A stretch of 64,000 nt of DNA, from contig UQCF01000004.1 of the NCBI GenBank assembly GCA_900539465.1, forward strand, positions 1 to 64,000, in the 5' to 3' direction. This stretch comes from an uncultured Ruminococcus sp. GTDB taxonomy: Bacteria > Bacillota > Clostridia > Oscillospirales > Acutalibacteraceae. Positions 41,982 through 51,700 of this stretch are shown piece by piece (position 1 is the stretch's first letter; each line of letters opens with the position of its first letter). The translations under genes were made by a program, and so were the position numbers. The notes beneath the pieces were generated by a model. That model saw nothing but the letters and a program-made list of their open reading frames with translations, ran no database searches and was not told the DNA's origin.

Positions 41982-43937
41982 ATGAGCGAAAAAAATTATA
42001 AGCCGGAGACTGTTCGCCTCACCGCAGGCGAAGCGGTTGTTAAATATCTTGACAACCAGTATGTCACGATAGAAAAAGACGGCGAGATGATCGAGAACAA
42101 ATTTGTCGAGTATTTTTATACAATATTCGGCCACGGCTGTGTTCTCGGTGTGGGCGAGGCACTCTCACAGGCAGAGCACACAATAAAAGTTATGCAGGGC
42201 AGAAACGAGCAGGGCATGGCTCAGGCGGCAACTGCCTATGCAAAAATGAATAACCGCATGAAGATTATTCCCTGTATGTCTTCAATAGGCCCCGGTGCGG
42301 CAAATATGGTCACCGCGGCGGCAACGGCAACAGTCAATAACATTCCTCTGCTTCTTTTTATGGGCGACACTTTTGCTTCGCGCCAGCCCGACCCTGTTCT
42401 TCAGCAGATTGAACAGCTATGCGACGGTACAGTTACCACAAACGACGCTTTCAAGGCCGTTACACGTTATTTTGACAGAGTGACAAGACCCGAAATGGTA
42501 ATGACCGCTCTCACAAACGCAATGAGGATTTTGGTTGACCCGGCTCACACGGGCGCGGTTGCAATCGCAATGTGCCAGGATGTTCAGGGCGAAAGCTATG
42601 ATTATCCCAAAGAATTTTTCAGAAAGCGCGTTCACCTTATAAGACGTCAAAAGCCCGATGATTATGAGGTCAAAAACGTCGCCGAAGCTATCAAAAAGGC
42701 CCAAAAACCGCTCCTTATTGTCGGCGGTGGCGTAAGATACAGCCAAGCGGGCGAAACGGTTCGCGCGTTTTGTGAAAAGCACAACATTCCCTTTGCCGAA
42801 ACCCAGGCGGGCAAGAGCGTTATAAAATCGAGCCATGAGCTGAATGTCGGCGGCATAGGCGTAACGGGCAATGCGAGCGCAAACATTCTTGCGGACGCGG
42901 CAGACCTTATAATCGGCGTAGGCACAAGATTTACGGATTTTACAACTTCTTCAAAGTGGCTCTATGCATCTTCACAGGTCGTCACCGTGAATGCGAGCGA
43001 GTTCCACGCAGGCAAGCTTGATGCAATTCAGCTCGTTGCCGATGTTAAAGAGGGCATAGACGCACTTGAAAAATATCTCGGCGATTATAAAACAGAGTAT
43101 AAAGACGAAATCAAAAAGGCCAAAGACGTTTGGGCAAAAGAGATGGCAAGGCTCTCTGCCGTTACATATCCGTCAAAGGATTTTGAAACCGAGATAAAAG
43201 CCCATACAGACGGCGTTGTAGAAGATTATAACAAAGCTACCGGCGGCGTTATTTGCCAGACGGCGGCACTTGCGCTTATCAGAAAAATTATACCCGACAA
43301 TGCGGTTGTTGTCGCTTCGGCAGGTTCACTCCCCGGCTGTATGCAGAGAATGTGGACCACAGATGAAAAAGATTCTTATAATATGGAATACGGCTACTCC
43401 TGCATGGGCTATGAAATAGCGGGCGCGTTCGGCTCAAAGCTTGCAAAACCCGAGAGCGAGGTTTATGCAATGGTTGGTGACGGCAGCTATAATATGCTCC
43501 ACTCAGAAATGCTCACCGCTTTGCAGGAGGGCAAAAAGATAAATGTAATGCTCTTTGATAATGCCTCTTTCGGCTGCATAAACAACCTGCAAATGGGTCA
43601 GGGTGTTGCTTCGCTTTGCACCGAGGCTCGTTTCAGAGACGGCGATAAGCCCATACGCGAGGGCGAGTTTATGAATATAGACTATGCCATGTGCGCAAGG
43701 GGCTACGGCTATGTCACCTACACCGCAAAGACGATGCAGGAGCTTGAGGACGCTTTGAAAGACAGCCTCAAGCAGACTAAGCCCACGCTTATTGACATAA
43801 AGGTTTTGCCGAAGACCATGACGGACGGCTACGGCAGCTGGTGGAATGTCGGTTGTTCGGATATTCCGAGAAACGACGGCGGCAAAGCGGCTCTTAAAGA
43901 CAGACAAGAGCATTTGAATACGGCTAGAAAATATTGA
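41982..43937 (+). CDS. iolD: 3D-(3,5/4)-trihydroxycyclohexane-1,2-dione hydrolase
   Basis: 651 residues, usual length. It is a thiamine-diphosphate enzyme that opens the ring of the trione to 5-deoxy-glucuronate. The N-terminal domain carries the catalytic Glu region (GRNEQGMAQAATAYAKM), and the C-terminal ThDP-binding motif is GDGSYNMLHSEMLTALQEG ... NASFGCINN. CGGAGG precedes the ATG. It is part of the iol operon. Confidence 0.96.
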   Translation: MSEKNYKPETVRLTAGEAVVKYLDNQYVTIEKDGEMIENKFVEYFYTIFGHGCVLGVGEALSQAEHTIKVMQGRNEQGMAQAATAYAKMNNRMKIIPCMSSIGPGAANMVTAAATATVNNIPLLLFMGDTFASRQPDPVLQQIEQLCDGTVTTNDAFKAVTRYFDRVTRPEMVMTALTNAMRILVDPAHTGAVAIAMCQDVQGESYDYPKEFFRKRVHLIRRQKPDDYEVKNVAEAIKKAQKPLLIVGGGVRYSQAGETVRAFCEKHNIPFAETQAGKSVIKSSHELNVGGIGVTGNASANILADAADLIIGVGTRFTDFTTSSKWLYASSQVVTVNASEFHAGKLDAIQLVADVKEGIDALEKYLGDYKTEYKDEIKKAKDVWAKEMARLSAVTYPSKDFETEIKAHTDGVVEDYNKATGGVICQTAALALIRKIIPDNAVVVASAGSLPGCMQRMWTTDEKDSYNMEYGYSCMGYEIAGAFGSKLAKPESEVYAMVGDGSYNMLHSEMLTALQEGKKINVMLFDNASFGCINNLQMGQGVASLCTEARFRDGDKPIREGEFMNIDYAMCARGYGYVTYTAKTMQELEDALKDSLKQTKPTLIDIKVLPKTMTDGYGSWWNVGCSDIPRNDGGKAALKDRQEHLNTARKY

Positions 43938-43955
43938 TATAGAGAGGTTTTAAAA

Positions 43956-44849
43956 ATGGATTCTAACAAAATTAAACTCGGCATTGCGCCCATAGCTTGG
44001 ACTAATGACGATATGCCCGATCTCGGCAGTGAAAACACCTTTGAGCAGTGCGTGAGCGAAATGGCTCTTGCAGGCTTTGAGGGCTGTGAAGTCGGCAATA
44101 AATACCCCAAAACCGCAGAGGGTATTCATGAATATCTCGATATTCGCGGTTTGCAGATCTGCAACCAGTGGTTCTCATCATTCATTCTCACAAAGCCCTT
44201 TGAAGAGGTAGAAAGAGATTTCAGAGCGCAGTGCGAGTTTCTCAAGGGCTGCGGCGCAAAAAGAATAGGCGCCTCCGAACAGAGCTACAGCATACAGGGT
44301 CAGATGGATACACCCGTATTTGAAAAGAAATATGTTATGAACGACGAAGAGTGGAAAAAGTTTGCAGACGGACTTTCACGCCTCGGCAGCATTGCAAAAG
44401 AATACGGCATCACTCTCGTATATCATCACCACATGGGCACAGTTGTTCAGACTGCCGCCGAGGTTGATAAAATGATGGAGCTTTGCGACCCCGAGAGCGT
44501 ATATCTTCTTTTTGACAGCGGTCACCTTGCTTATTGCGGTGAGGACTATATGGCTGTTCTCAAAAAATACGCAAAGAGAATTAAGCACGTTCACCTCAAA
44601 GACATCCGCCCCGAAATCGTTAAAAAGGTTAAGGAGGAGCACCTCAGCTTCCTTCAGGGCGTAAGACTCGGCGCATTCACGGTCCCCGGCGACGGCGCAA
44701 TAGATTTTGCTCCGATTTTTGACGAGCTTGACAAAGCCGGCTATGAGGGCTGGATGCTTGTTGAAGCAGAGCAGGACCCTGCTGTTGCAAATCCGTTTAA
44801 ATATGCTAAAATGGCAAGAAAATATATTGCTGAAAAAGCAGGAATATAA
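43956..44849 (+). CDS. iolE: Myo-inosose-2 dehydratase
   Basis: 297 residues, xylose-isomerase-like TIM barrel. The start LGIAPIAWTNDDMPDLG is characteristic of IolE. Metal ligands are seen in LVYHHHMGTVVQT, LLFDSGHLAY, HVHLKDIRPE and MLVEAEQDP. It dehydrates 2-keto-myo-inositol to the trione used by IolD. It sits between iolD and iolA. Confidence 0.95.
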   Translation: MDSNKIKLGIAPIAWTNDDMPDLGSENTFEQCVSEMALAGFEGCEVGNKYPKTAEGIHEYLDIRGLQICNQWFSSFILTKPFEEVERDFRAQCEFLKGCGAKRIGASEQSYSIQGQMDTPVFEKKYVMNDEEWKKFADGLSRLGSIAKEYGITLVYHHHMGTVVQTAAEVDKMMELCDPESVYLLFDSGHLAYCGEDYMAVLKKYAKRIKHVHLKDIRPEIVKKVKEEHLSFLQGVRLGAFTVPGDGAIDFAPIFDELDKAGYEGWMLVEAEQDPAVANPFKYAKMARKYIAEKAGI

Positions 44850-44882
44850 CTTTTGGTAAATTTTAAAGAGGAGATAAATCAA

Positions 44883-46391
44883 ATGTCCGCAGAAAAATTA
44901 AAGTATTTTGTCAACGGCGAGTACGTTGAGTCAAAAACAGACAAGTATTATGACCTTGTGAACCCCAGCACGGGCGAGATCACAGGCTACGCTCCCTGCT
45001 GCACAAACGACGAAGTTCTCGGCGCGATTGCGGCGGCCAAGGCGGCTTTCCCGTCATGGAGCGCAACACCCGCAATAAAAAGAGCACAGGTTTTGTATAA
45101 AATCCGCGATCTTCTTATTGAGCATATGGAAGAGCTTACCATGCTCGTTGCAGAAGAAAACGGCAAGTGCTGGTCAGAGGCAGAGGGCGACGTTCTCAAA
45201 GCCAAAGAGGGCACGGAGCTTGCAACACAGGTTCCCTCGCTTATGATGGGTGAGAGCATTATGGACGCTTCAAAGGGCTATGACACGGTTAAATACCGTG
45301 AGGCAATGGGCGTTTTCGCAGGCATAGTTCCCGTAAACTTCCCCGCCATGATTCCTTTCGGCTGGATGGCTCCCGTTTGCATAGCAACCGGCAACACCAT
45401 GGTTCTCAAGGCCGCAAGCCTTACCCCCAGAACAGCGCTCAGAATAGCAGGTCTTTATAAAGAGGCAGGCGTTCCCGACGGCGTTATCAACATCGTTACC
45501 TGCTCAAGGAACGAGATTAACACTTTGCTTGACAGTGAAGACGTTCGCGGCATCACATTCGTCGGCTCAACACCCGTCGGTAAAATTATATACGAAAGAG
45601 CCGCAAGGACAGGCAAAAGAGTTCAGTGCCTTTGCCAGGCAAAGAACCATGCCCTTGTGCTTGAGGACACACCTATTGAGAGAACGGTTGCAGGCGTTAT
45701 TAACTCTGCATTCGGCTGTGCAGGTCAAAGATGTATGGCTCTGAGCTGCTGCGTAGTTCAGGAGAGCATTGCGGATAAATTTGTTGCAGAGCTTAAAAAG
45801 CAGGCTCAGAACATAAAAGTCGGCCCCGCATATGACAAGACCTCTAAGCTCGGACCGATTACATACGAAAAGCACTATAAAGAAGTTCTTGCGGATATCG
45901 ACAAGGGCGTAGCCGAGGGTGCAGAGCTTGTTCTTGACGGCAGAAATTGCGTTGTTGAGGGCTATGAAAACGGATTTTATGTCGGCCCCACAGTCTTTGA
46001 CAAGGTGACGGCAGATATGTCTATCGGTACCGAGGAGGTTTTCGGCCCCGTCCTTTGCATAAAGAGAGTTAAAGACTTTGAAGAGGGTCTTAAAGTTATG
46101 AACGCAAACCCCTATGCAAACGGCTCCGTTATCTTTACGCAGAACGGTTACTATGCAAGAGAGTTTACCCGCCATACGGACGGCGGCATGGTCGGCGTAA
46201 ACGTAGGCATACCCGTACCGATTGGATTCTTCCCCTTTGCGGGTCATAAAAACTCATTCTTCGGCGATCTCCACTGCCTCGGCAAGGATGCTTACAGATT
46301 CTACACCGAGAGCAAGTGTGTAACAACACGCTGGTTTGATGAGGAAGAAATGAAAAAGACAGAAGTCTCAACTTGGGACGGCACCATCTGA
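44883..46391 (+). CDS. iolA: Methylmalonate-semialdehyde/malonate-semialdehyde dehydrogenase (IolA)
   Basis: 502 residues from the ATG at 44883, which has GAGGAG at proper spacing; the longer frame has none. It is an aldehyde dehydrogenase of the CoA-acylating MmsA type: GIVPVNFPAMIPFGWMAPV, then the active-site Cys in FGCAGQRCMALS. It turns malonate semialdehyde, the last product of inositol breakdown, into acetyl-CoA and CO2. Operon position supports IolA over the valine pathway role. Confidence 0.94.
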   Translation: MSAEKLKYFVNGEYVESKTDKYYDLVNPSTGEITGYAPCCTNDEVLGAIAAAKAAFPSWSATPAIKRAQVLYKIRDLLIEHMEELTMLVAEENGKCWSEAEGDVLKAKEGTELATQVPSLMMGESIMDASKGYDTVKYREAMGVFAGIVPVNFPAMIPFGWMAPVCIATGNTMVLKAASLTPRTALRIAGLYKEAGVPDGVINIVTCSRNEINTLLDSEDVRGITFVGSTPVGKIIYERAARTGKRVQCLCQAKNHALVLEDTPIERTVAGVINSAFGCAGQRCMALSCCVVQESIADKFVAELKKQAQNIKVGPAYDKTSKLGPITYEKHYKEVLADIDKGVAEGAELVLDGRNCVVEGYENGFYVGPTVFDKVTADMSIGTEEVFGPVLCIKRVKDFEEGLKVMNANPYANGSVIFTQNGYYAREFTRHTDGGMVGVNVGIPVPIGFFPFAGHKNSFFGDLHCLGKDAYRFYTESKCVTTRWFDEEEMKKTEVSTWDGTI

Positions 46392-46421
46392 TTTATACCG
46401 AAATTTGAAAGGATTGATACT

Positions 46422-47447
46422 ATGTTAAAAGTCGGCATTATAGGAGCAGGACGTATCGGCAAGGTGCACTGCGAGTCAATAATGAATTATGTTAAGAGCG
46501 CAACCGTTAAATCGGTTGCAGACCCGTTCCTTAACGATGAAACAATCGAATGGGCAAAGGGGCTTGGCATCAACGAGTTCACAAAAGATTATCACGATAT
46601 TTTGAATGATAAAGAGATAGACGCGGTTCTTATCTGCTCTTCAACAGATACTCACTCAAAAATTTCTCTTGAAGCAATCGCGGCAGGCAAGCACATTTTC
46701 TGCGAAAAGCCGATAGACCATGACGTCAACAAAATTCTTGAGGTTAAAAAGGCTCTCGAGAACAGCGGCGTTAAATATCAGGTAGGCTTCAACCGCCGCT
46801 TTGACCACAACTTTGCAGCGGCGCGCAAGGCTGTTGCAGACGGTCAGATAGGCGATATGGATATTCTCAAAATCTGCTCAAGAGACCCCGGCGCACCCCC
46901 GGTTGAATATGTTAAGGTTTCCGGCGGCATCTTCCTTGATATGACTATCCATGATTTTGATATGGTCAGATTCATGTCCGGCGCAGAGGTTGAAGAGGTA
47001 TTTGCTTACGGTGCTGTCAGAGTTGACCCCGCAATCGGCGAAGCAGGCGACATCGACACAGCAGTTATCTCAATGAAGCTCACAAACGGCGCTATCGCAG
47101 TTATTGATAACAGCCGCGAAGCAAGCTACGGCTATGACCAGAGAGTAGAGGCTTTCGGCCGCAAGGGTCAGATTGCCATCGCTAACGACAGCGAATCAAC
47201 CGCAGTTCTCTCCGACGCCGCAGGCGTACATTCCGAGAAGCCTCTCTACTTCTTCCTCCAGAGATATATGCAGGCATATGTTGCCGAAATCAGCGAGTTT
47301 ATCGACTGCGTTGTAAATGATAAGCCCGTCAACGTCGGCATCGACTGCGGCCTCCAGCCCGTTCTTATCGGCCTCGCCGCTAAAAAATCTCTCGTAACCG
47401 GATTGCCGGTTAAGGTGGCGGATATTGCCGCTGAATACGGCCTTTAA
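46422..47447 (+). CDS. iolG: Inositol 2-dehydrogenase
   Basis: 341 residues, Gfo/Idh/MocA family. The NAD-binding start is KVGIIGAGRIGKVHCESIM. FCEKPIDHDV holds the catalytic Lys, and GGIFLDMTIHDFDMVRF holds the Asp/His pair typical of inositol dehydrogenases. It oxidises myo-inositol to 2-keto-myo-inositol, the first step. It is last in the operon. The aldolase IolJ, isomerase IolI and regulator IolR are not in this window. Confidence 0.95.
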   Translation: MLKVGIIGAGRIGKVHCESIMNYVKSATVKSVADPFLNDETIEWAKGLGINEFTKDYHDILNDKEIDAVLICSSTDTHSKISLEAIAAGKHIFCEKPIDHDVNKILEVKKALENSGVKYQVGFNRRFDHNFAAARKAVADGQIGDMDILKICSRDPGAPPVEYVKVSGGIFLDMTIHDFDMVRFMSGAEVEEVFAYGAVRVDPAIGEAGDIDTAVISMKLTNGAIAVIDNSREASYGYDQRVEAFGRKGQIAIANDSESTAVLSDAAGVHSEKPLYFFLQRYMQAYVAEISEFIDCVVNDKPVNVGIDCGLQPVLIGLAAKKSLVTGLPVKVADIAAEYGL

Positions 47448-47563
47448 TCTCTGACCGTCGTCAAATTCCGGGTACGCGTTACGGCACATGAAGAATCGGT
47501 CATTTGTAAGCATATAATGGTTATTTTACTTTTTATGCTGTTATTGATGATTAAAATGTACTA

Positions 47564-47612
47564 AAGTCAGCAATAATCGGACAAGCTATCCGATTGTTGC
47601 TGACTTATTTTT
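47564..47612 (+). terminator. Terminator of the inositol operon
   Basis: An 18-base arm AAGTCAGCAATAATCGGA (47564-47581) pairs with TCCGATTGTTGCTGACTT (47589-47606), followed by T-rich sequence. Confidence 0.92.
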
Positions 47613-47655
47613 GTTCGCTTAATATAATGTTGTTTAAATTACGGTGCTTAGCTTG

Positions 47656-48090
47656 TCAATTGTTTATGAGGGGATTGCTGTTAATATTTTGAGTGTTTGC
47701 ATCTGTAGCCGTCGCTTCGGATGTTGTATTAAAAGTATCTACAAAATAGCCGTCAGTTGATTTATGCCCGTCAAGAGCTGCCCATATTATTACAATTGCA
47801 ACAATTAAAACTGCGACTGCAACACCAATAATGATAACTCTGTGTTGTCTGTAATTCTTTTTAATTTTTTGCGGTTCTGTATCGGAAATCGACTGATTCG
47901 CTATGTCCTGAGGGGTTCCGAATTGGTCGTATACTTTATGGATATCGTCAATATTATTTTCTTCAACAAAATTGATAACGCTGTCGCGCAAATCGCTTAT
48001 GACGGCATTCTTTTGAGATGAAGAACAAATCAAGTTCTTTTTTATTTCGGCAATATACTCATTGATTTCTTTGTTAATTTTGCTCATCAT
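47656..48090 (-). CDS. HAAS-type signalling membrane protein beside PadR
   Basis: 144 residues from the ATG at 48088-48090, six bases after GGGAGG. The N-terminal helical part (IAEIKKNLICSSSQKNAVIS ... VYDQFGTPQDIANQS) resembles the HAAS/DUF1700-like domain that is usually encoded next to PadR regulators and holds their membrane partner. One membrane helix follows (about 90-110), then a Thr/Asn-rich outer tail. Its start overlaps the end of the PadR gene by 17 bases. It likely helps the PadR protein sense something at the membrane. Confidence 0.8.
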   Translation of the reverse strand: MMSKINKEINEYIAEIKKNLICSSSQKNAVISDLRDSVINFVEENNIDDIHKVYDQFGTPQDIANQSISDTEPQKIKKNYRQHRVIIIGVAVAVLIVAIVIIWAALDGHKSTDGYFVDTFNTTSEATATDANTQNINSNPLINN

Positions 48091-48442
48091 TATGAACCTC
48101 CCTGTCAAGTATCATGGCAATGCCTTGGGTTATTTCGTCGTACTCATTCAAAATTCGGCTTAAGTATTCCTGCCCAGAGGGTTCAAGGTGATAATATTTG
48201 CGAGTTCTCTTAATGCCGACCGTTCTTGAATAAGTTGACAGGTAACCGGCTTCTACCAATTTATAGAGGATAAGATAAAGAGTGCCCTCAAGCATGATGA
48301 AACGACCGCCGCTTTTTTCTTCAAATAACTGTGTAATTTGATAACCGTAAAGATCCTCTTTAGATAACAAATAAAGAACAAGTATTTCCGTACATCCTCT
48401 TTTAAAGTTTTCCTGATTTTTACCCAAGCACATCAACCCCAT
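48074..48442 (-). CDS. PadR-family transcription regulator
   Basis: About 122 residues from the ATG at 48440-48442; a Met three codons later, after GGGG, is also possible. The winged helix is clear: EILVLYLLSKEDLYGYQITQ, then LEGTLYLILYKLVEAGYLS and RKYYHLEPSGQEYL. PadR proteins usually repress neighbouring genes and themselves. An inverted repeat over the divergent promoters at 48497-48525 is a good candidate for its site. The next gene, a HAAS-type membrane protein, overlaps it. Confidence 0.9.
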   Translation of the reverse strand: MGLMCLGKNQENFKRGCTEILVLYLLSKEDLYGYQITQLFEEKSGGRFIMLEGTLYLILYKLVEAGYLSTYSRTVGIKRTRKYYHLEPSGQEYLSRILNEYDEITQGIAMILDREVHNDEQN

Positions 48443-48457
48443 TTTTGATTTATATAT

Positions 48458-48486
48458 ATAATAAAGCAAAATATTATTGTTGTAAA
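48458..48486 (-). promoter_or_regulatory. Promoter of padR
   Basis: On the minus strand, TTTACA (48481-48486), a 17-base spacer and TATTAT (48458-48463). The start point would be near 48451, only about ten bases before the first likely ATG, so the leader is very short. Confidence 0.7.
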
Positions 48487-48496
48487 TACTTTTGCA

Positions 48497-48525
48497 CCAA
48501 ATATATATTGACAAAATATATTTGG
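48497..48525. promoter_or_regulatory. Candidate PadR operator
   Basis: Inverted repeat CCAAATATA (48497-48505) with TATATTTGG (48517-48525). It covers the -35 box of the rightward promoter and lies just upstream of the leftward padR promoter, so binding could control both. Confidence 0.6.
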
Positions 48526-48536
48526 CGTTATATAAT
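48508..48536 (+). promoter_or_regulatory. Rightward promoter toward the subtilase gene
   Basis: Perfect consensus TTGACA (48508-48513), 17 bases, TATAAT (48531-48536). The transcript would have a 220-base untranslated leader before the subtilase ATG at 48767. That leader is A/T rich; I see no gene or clear riboswitch in it. Confidence 0.8.
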
Positions 48537-48766
48537 CAAATCAGAAAGTCGGTGTGGGGCATTAAAGCTGATTATTTAAAAGTTATTGCCGCAATTCGTT
48601 TGTATAATAAAACAACCTTATGTCTTTTGCCGACATTTAATTAGCTTGATTTAAGTATTATTTTATAAAAAGTAATATCGTTTTTTTCTGCTTTTTTAAT
48701 CGTTTTGGCTGATTTTAACAGAAGCGTTAATCAATATGATAAAATTGCTGTACGGAGGTATAAATT

Positions 48767-51700
48767 ATGAGAAAGATTTTCAGCATGATAATGACTCTTT
48801 TAATGCTATTTACAACATTTATAGCCGACAGTAAAGTGTTCGCAATAAACTATGGAGATGATTTACAAAAATTTATCAATGAATCAACAGAACTTCTTTC
48901 GTTCAAACCTGAACATTTGATTGAAACAAACTCTGTAAATAACGATAATATTGAAAATAAGGATTTTTCTACTTGCAGATTGATTGTGAAATCCGACAAG
49001 AAGCCTCAAAAGCTTAACTCTGTCGGAATGGCAAGCGGATTTAAAGATTATTATATAATTCAGTTTAAAAATGAAGATGATACAAAAAAAGCATACGATT
49101 ATTATTCAAAGTTTGACTACATAGATGTATGTGCCGATGAGGATACAGGGGCTTTTACGGCAATAGAATTCGGCGGAATGCTTGATGCAACCGAGAATGT
49201 CAACGCTTCAAATGAAGATGAGAATCTTACATATGACGGCGTTCCGGACAGATTAAATTCTTGGGGCAGTGAGGTGTCAGGGGCTTATGCTGTTAAGGAT
49301 TATTTGACGAAGAATAACAGTGCCGTAAAAAATGATGTAACCGTAGCTGTTGTTGACAGCGGCATTGAATATGATCATGATTTTTTCTCGAACAAAAAGG
49401 ATAGGCTTGAGAGAACAAATTTTACGGTTGTGCACGATAAAAAAGATGATGAATATGATGTGCTTGGTCACGGAACTGCGGTAACAAGTGTTATTTTGGA
49501 TTCCACACCTGATAACGTGAAAGTCAGAAATTATAAAATATCCGATGACGGAAGCTTTACTTATTTGGATGTGACAGTAGCAATTCTGCAGGCTGCTATG
49601 GATGGTGCCGATGTAATAAACTGCAGTCTATCAATTTTAAGTAATTATAAAAATGCAGATTGGAATATGCTTTCAGATGCGTTGGAAGAGGTTTATAATC
49701 AGGGCTCTTTGATTGTGTGCAGTGCAGGAAATTATATAAATATATCACGTCAACCTGCGGTTACTTTGCCGAGTACATCTGATTATGTGCTTAGCGTAAC
49801 GGGATTGGAAGAAGATTTAAAGCCGACTTACAGTATGGGAAAATGCGTTGATGTGTCCGCCCCCGGAGTAAACATACCGACTGCATATAAAAGCTCATAT
49901 AAATATCTTGACGGAACATCTTTTTCATCGCCCATAACCGCCTCGGTTTGTGCGGAAATTCTCACATTAAATCCGTCTTATACTCCTGACATGCTTATTG
50001 ACAGAGTTAAGGAAACGGCTGTTCCTTACGATGATTCTTGCGGCTTGGATGGAATGCCGAGCGTTTACGGAACTGGCTTTGTTGATGCTGTCGAAGCAAC
50101 GGGAATTAAAAGAACAAGTAAAATTGACGTTAGCTTAAACGAGGGAGATTATAAAAGCGAAATAAATCTTACGCTGACAACATCGGATGATGCTGAAATT
50201 TATTATAGCGTGGATCAAAGCTACCCGACAAAGGAAAACGGAATTTTATATAAAGAACCAATAAAAATATATTCGGATCAATTTATTGTAAATGCTGTGG
50301 CATATAGTGACAACAATGTCCCGAGCAGATTGTTTTCCGGTGCATACCGTTCTTCAATTTTGGAGAAAGAAAGCAGCTTTGAAATTGACGAAGACGGTGC
50401 CATAACAAAATATAACGGAAACTTATCTGACATTGTTATACCCGATACAATTAATTCAACTAAAGTTACCAATATACTTCAATCGGCCTTTGCTGATTCT
50501 CAGGTTACGGGAATTGTTTTGCCACATACGGTTAAAACGCTTGGAATGTTTGAAACGGAAGATATATCTGTAGATACCTTACTTGCATATAGGTCTTTTT
50601 ACGAAAATCAGTCATTAAAATACATTGATGGAGAATCCGTTGAAGCTATCGGAGACAGTGTATTCTACAAATGCTATAAATTAGCAAAAGTAAATTTTCC
50701 GAAATGTAAAGAGATAGGGGAGTGTTCTTTTTATCTTTCAAATGGTTTGCATCGGTTGAACCTGCCCAAAGTCGAACGCCTCGGAATAGAAGCGCTCGCA
50801 TCCTGCAATATGTATAAATTATGGTTGCCGGAACTTAAATCATGTGCCGATGAAGCATTTAGCAATAGCTTTTTTTACAGCATATATACACCGAAGTTTT
50901 CTTTTGTTCACGACGGGGAATATACAACAATGCGCCCGGATATTTTAAATCATACGAAGATTTGCAATCCGCTTGATTGGTCTGAAGCGGAGGATTTAAA
51001 ATTGAGCCTTTGGGGTCATGTAAGCAGTGAAAATGTTTTCAGAATCGAATTTTCTAAACTAAAGAATTTATATGATCTTCCGGGCCCGTTCTCAACTCTT
51101 GTTTTACCGTCAACGTTGGAATACATGCCGAAAGATTTGAGTGAATATAAAGATTTTTCAATTTACGGCGATATACTCCCAACCTACACAATTTACGGTT
51201 CGTCAGGAACATATGTTGAAGAATGGGCAAGCAAGAATGAAATAAAATTTATCGAAGTAACGCCGGAAACCGCTGTAATAACAGACCTGCCGAAATATTA
51301 CAAGCCATACATGGGCGAGCTTGAGGCAGATGTTGTTGGTTTTAACAGGCAATATCAGTGGTATGCAAATGATGTCAACAGCAATGAGGGAGGAACGTCG
51401 ATTGAAGGCGCAACAGGCAAAACCTTTAATCCTGCCGATTATTATGCCCCGTATTATTACTGCGTGGTAACGAGTAAAGACGGCGATTTTGACCCCATAA
51501 CTATCAAAACAAGCGCCTGTGAAAACAGAACGGTGAAATTGTCTGCAGATTATTCCTGCGTTGATTTAGCTTTGAGTAAAGTTCCCGCCGATTTATCCTG
51601 GTATACAAAAAGGAGCAGAGATGAACTGACAAAAGCGATTGAAGCCGTAGAATATAATCTTGACAAAACAATGCAAGATAAAGTGAACAAATTTGCAAAG

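Noticed and set aside
45567..46247. 226-residue antisense frame in iolA
   Set aside because: Mirror frame of a conserved aldehyde dehydrogenase; no ribosome site.
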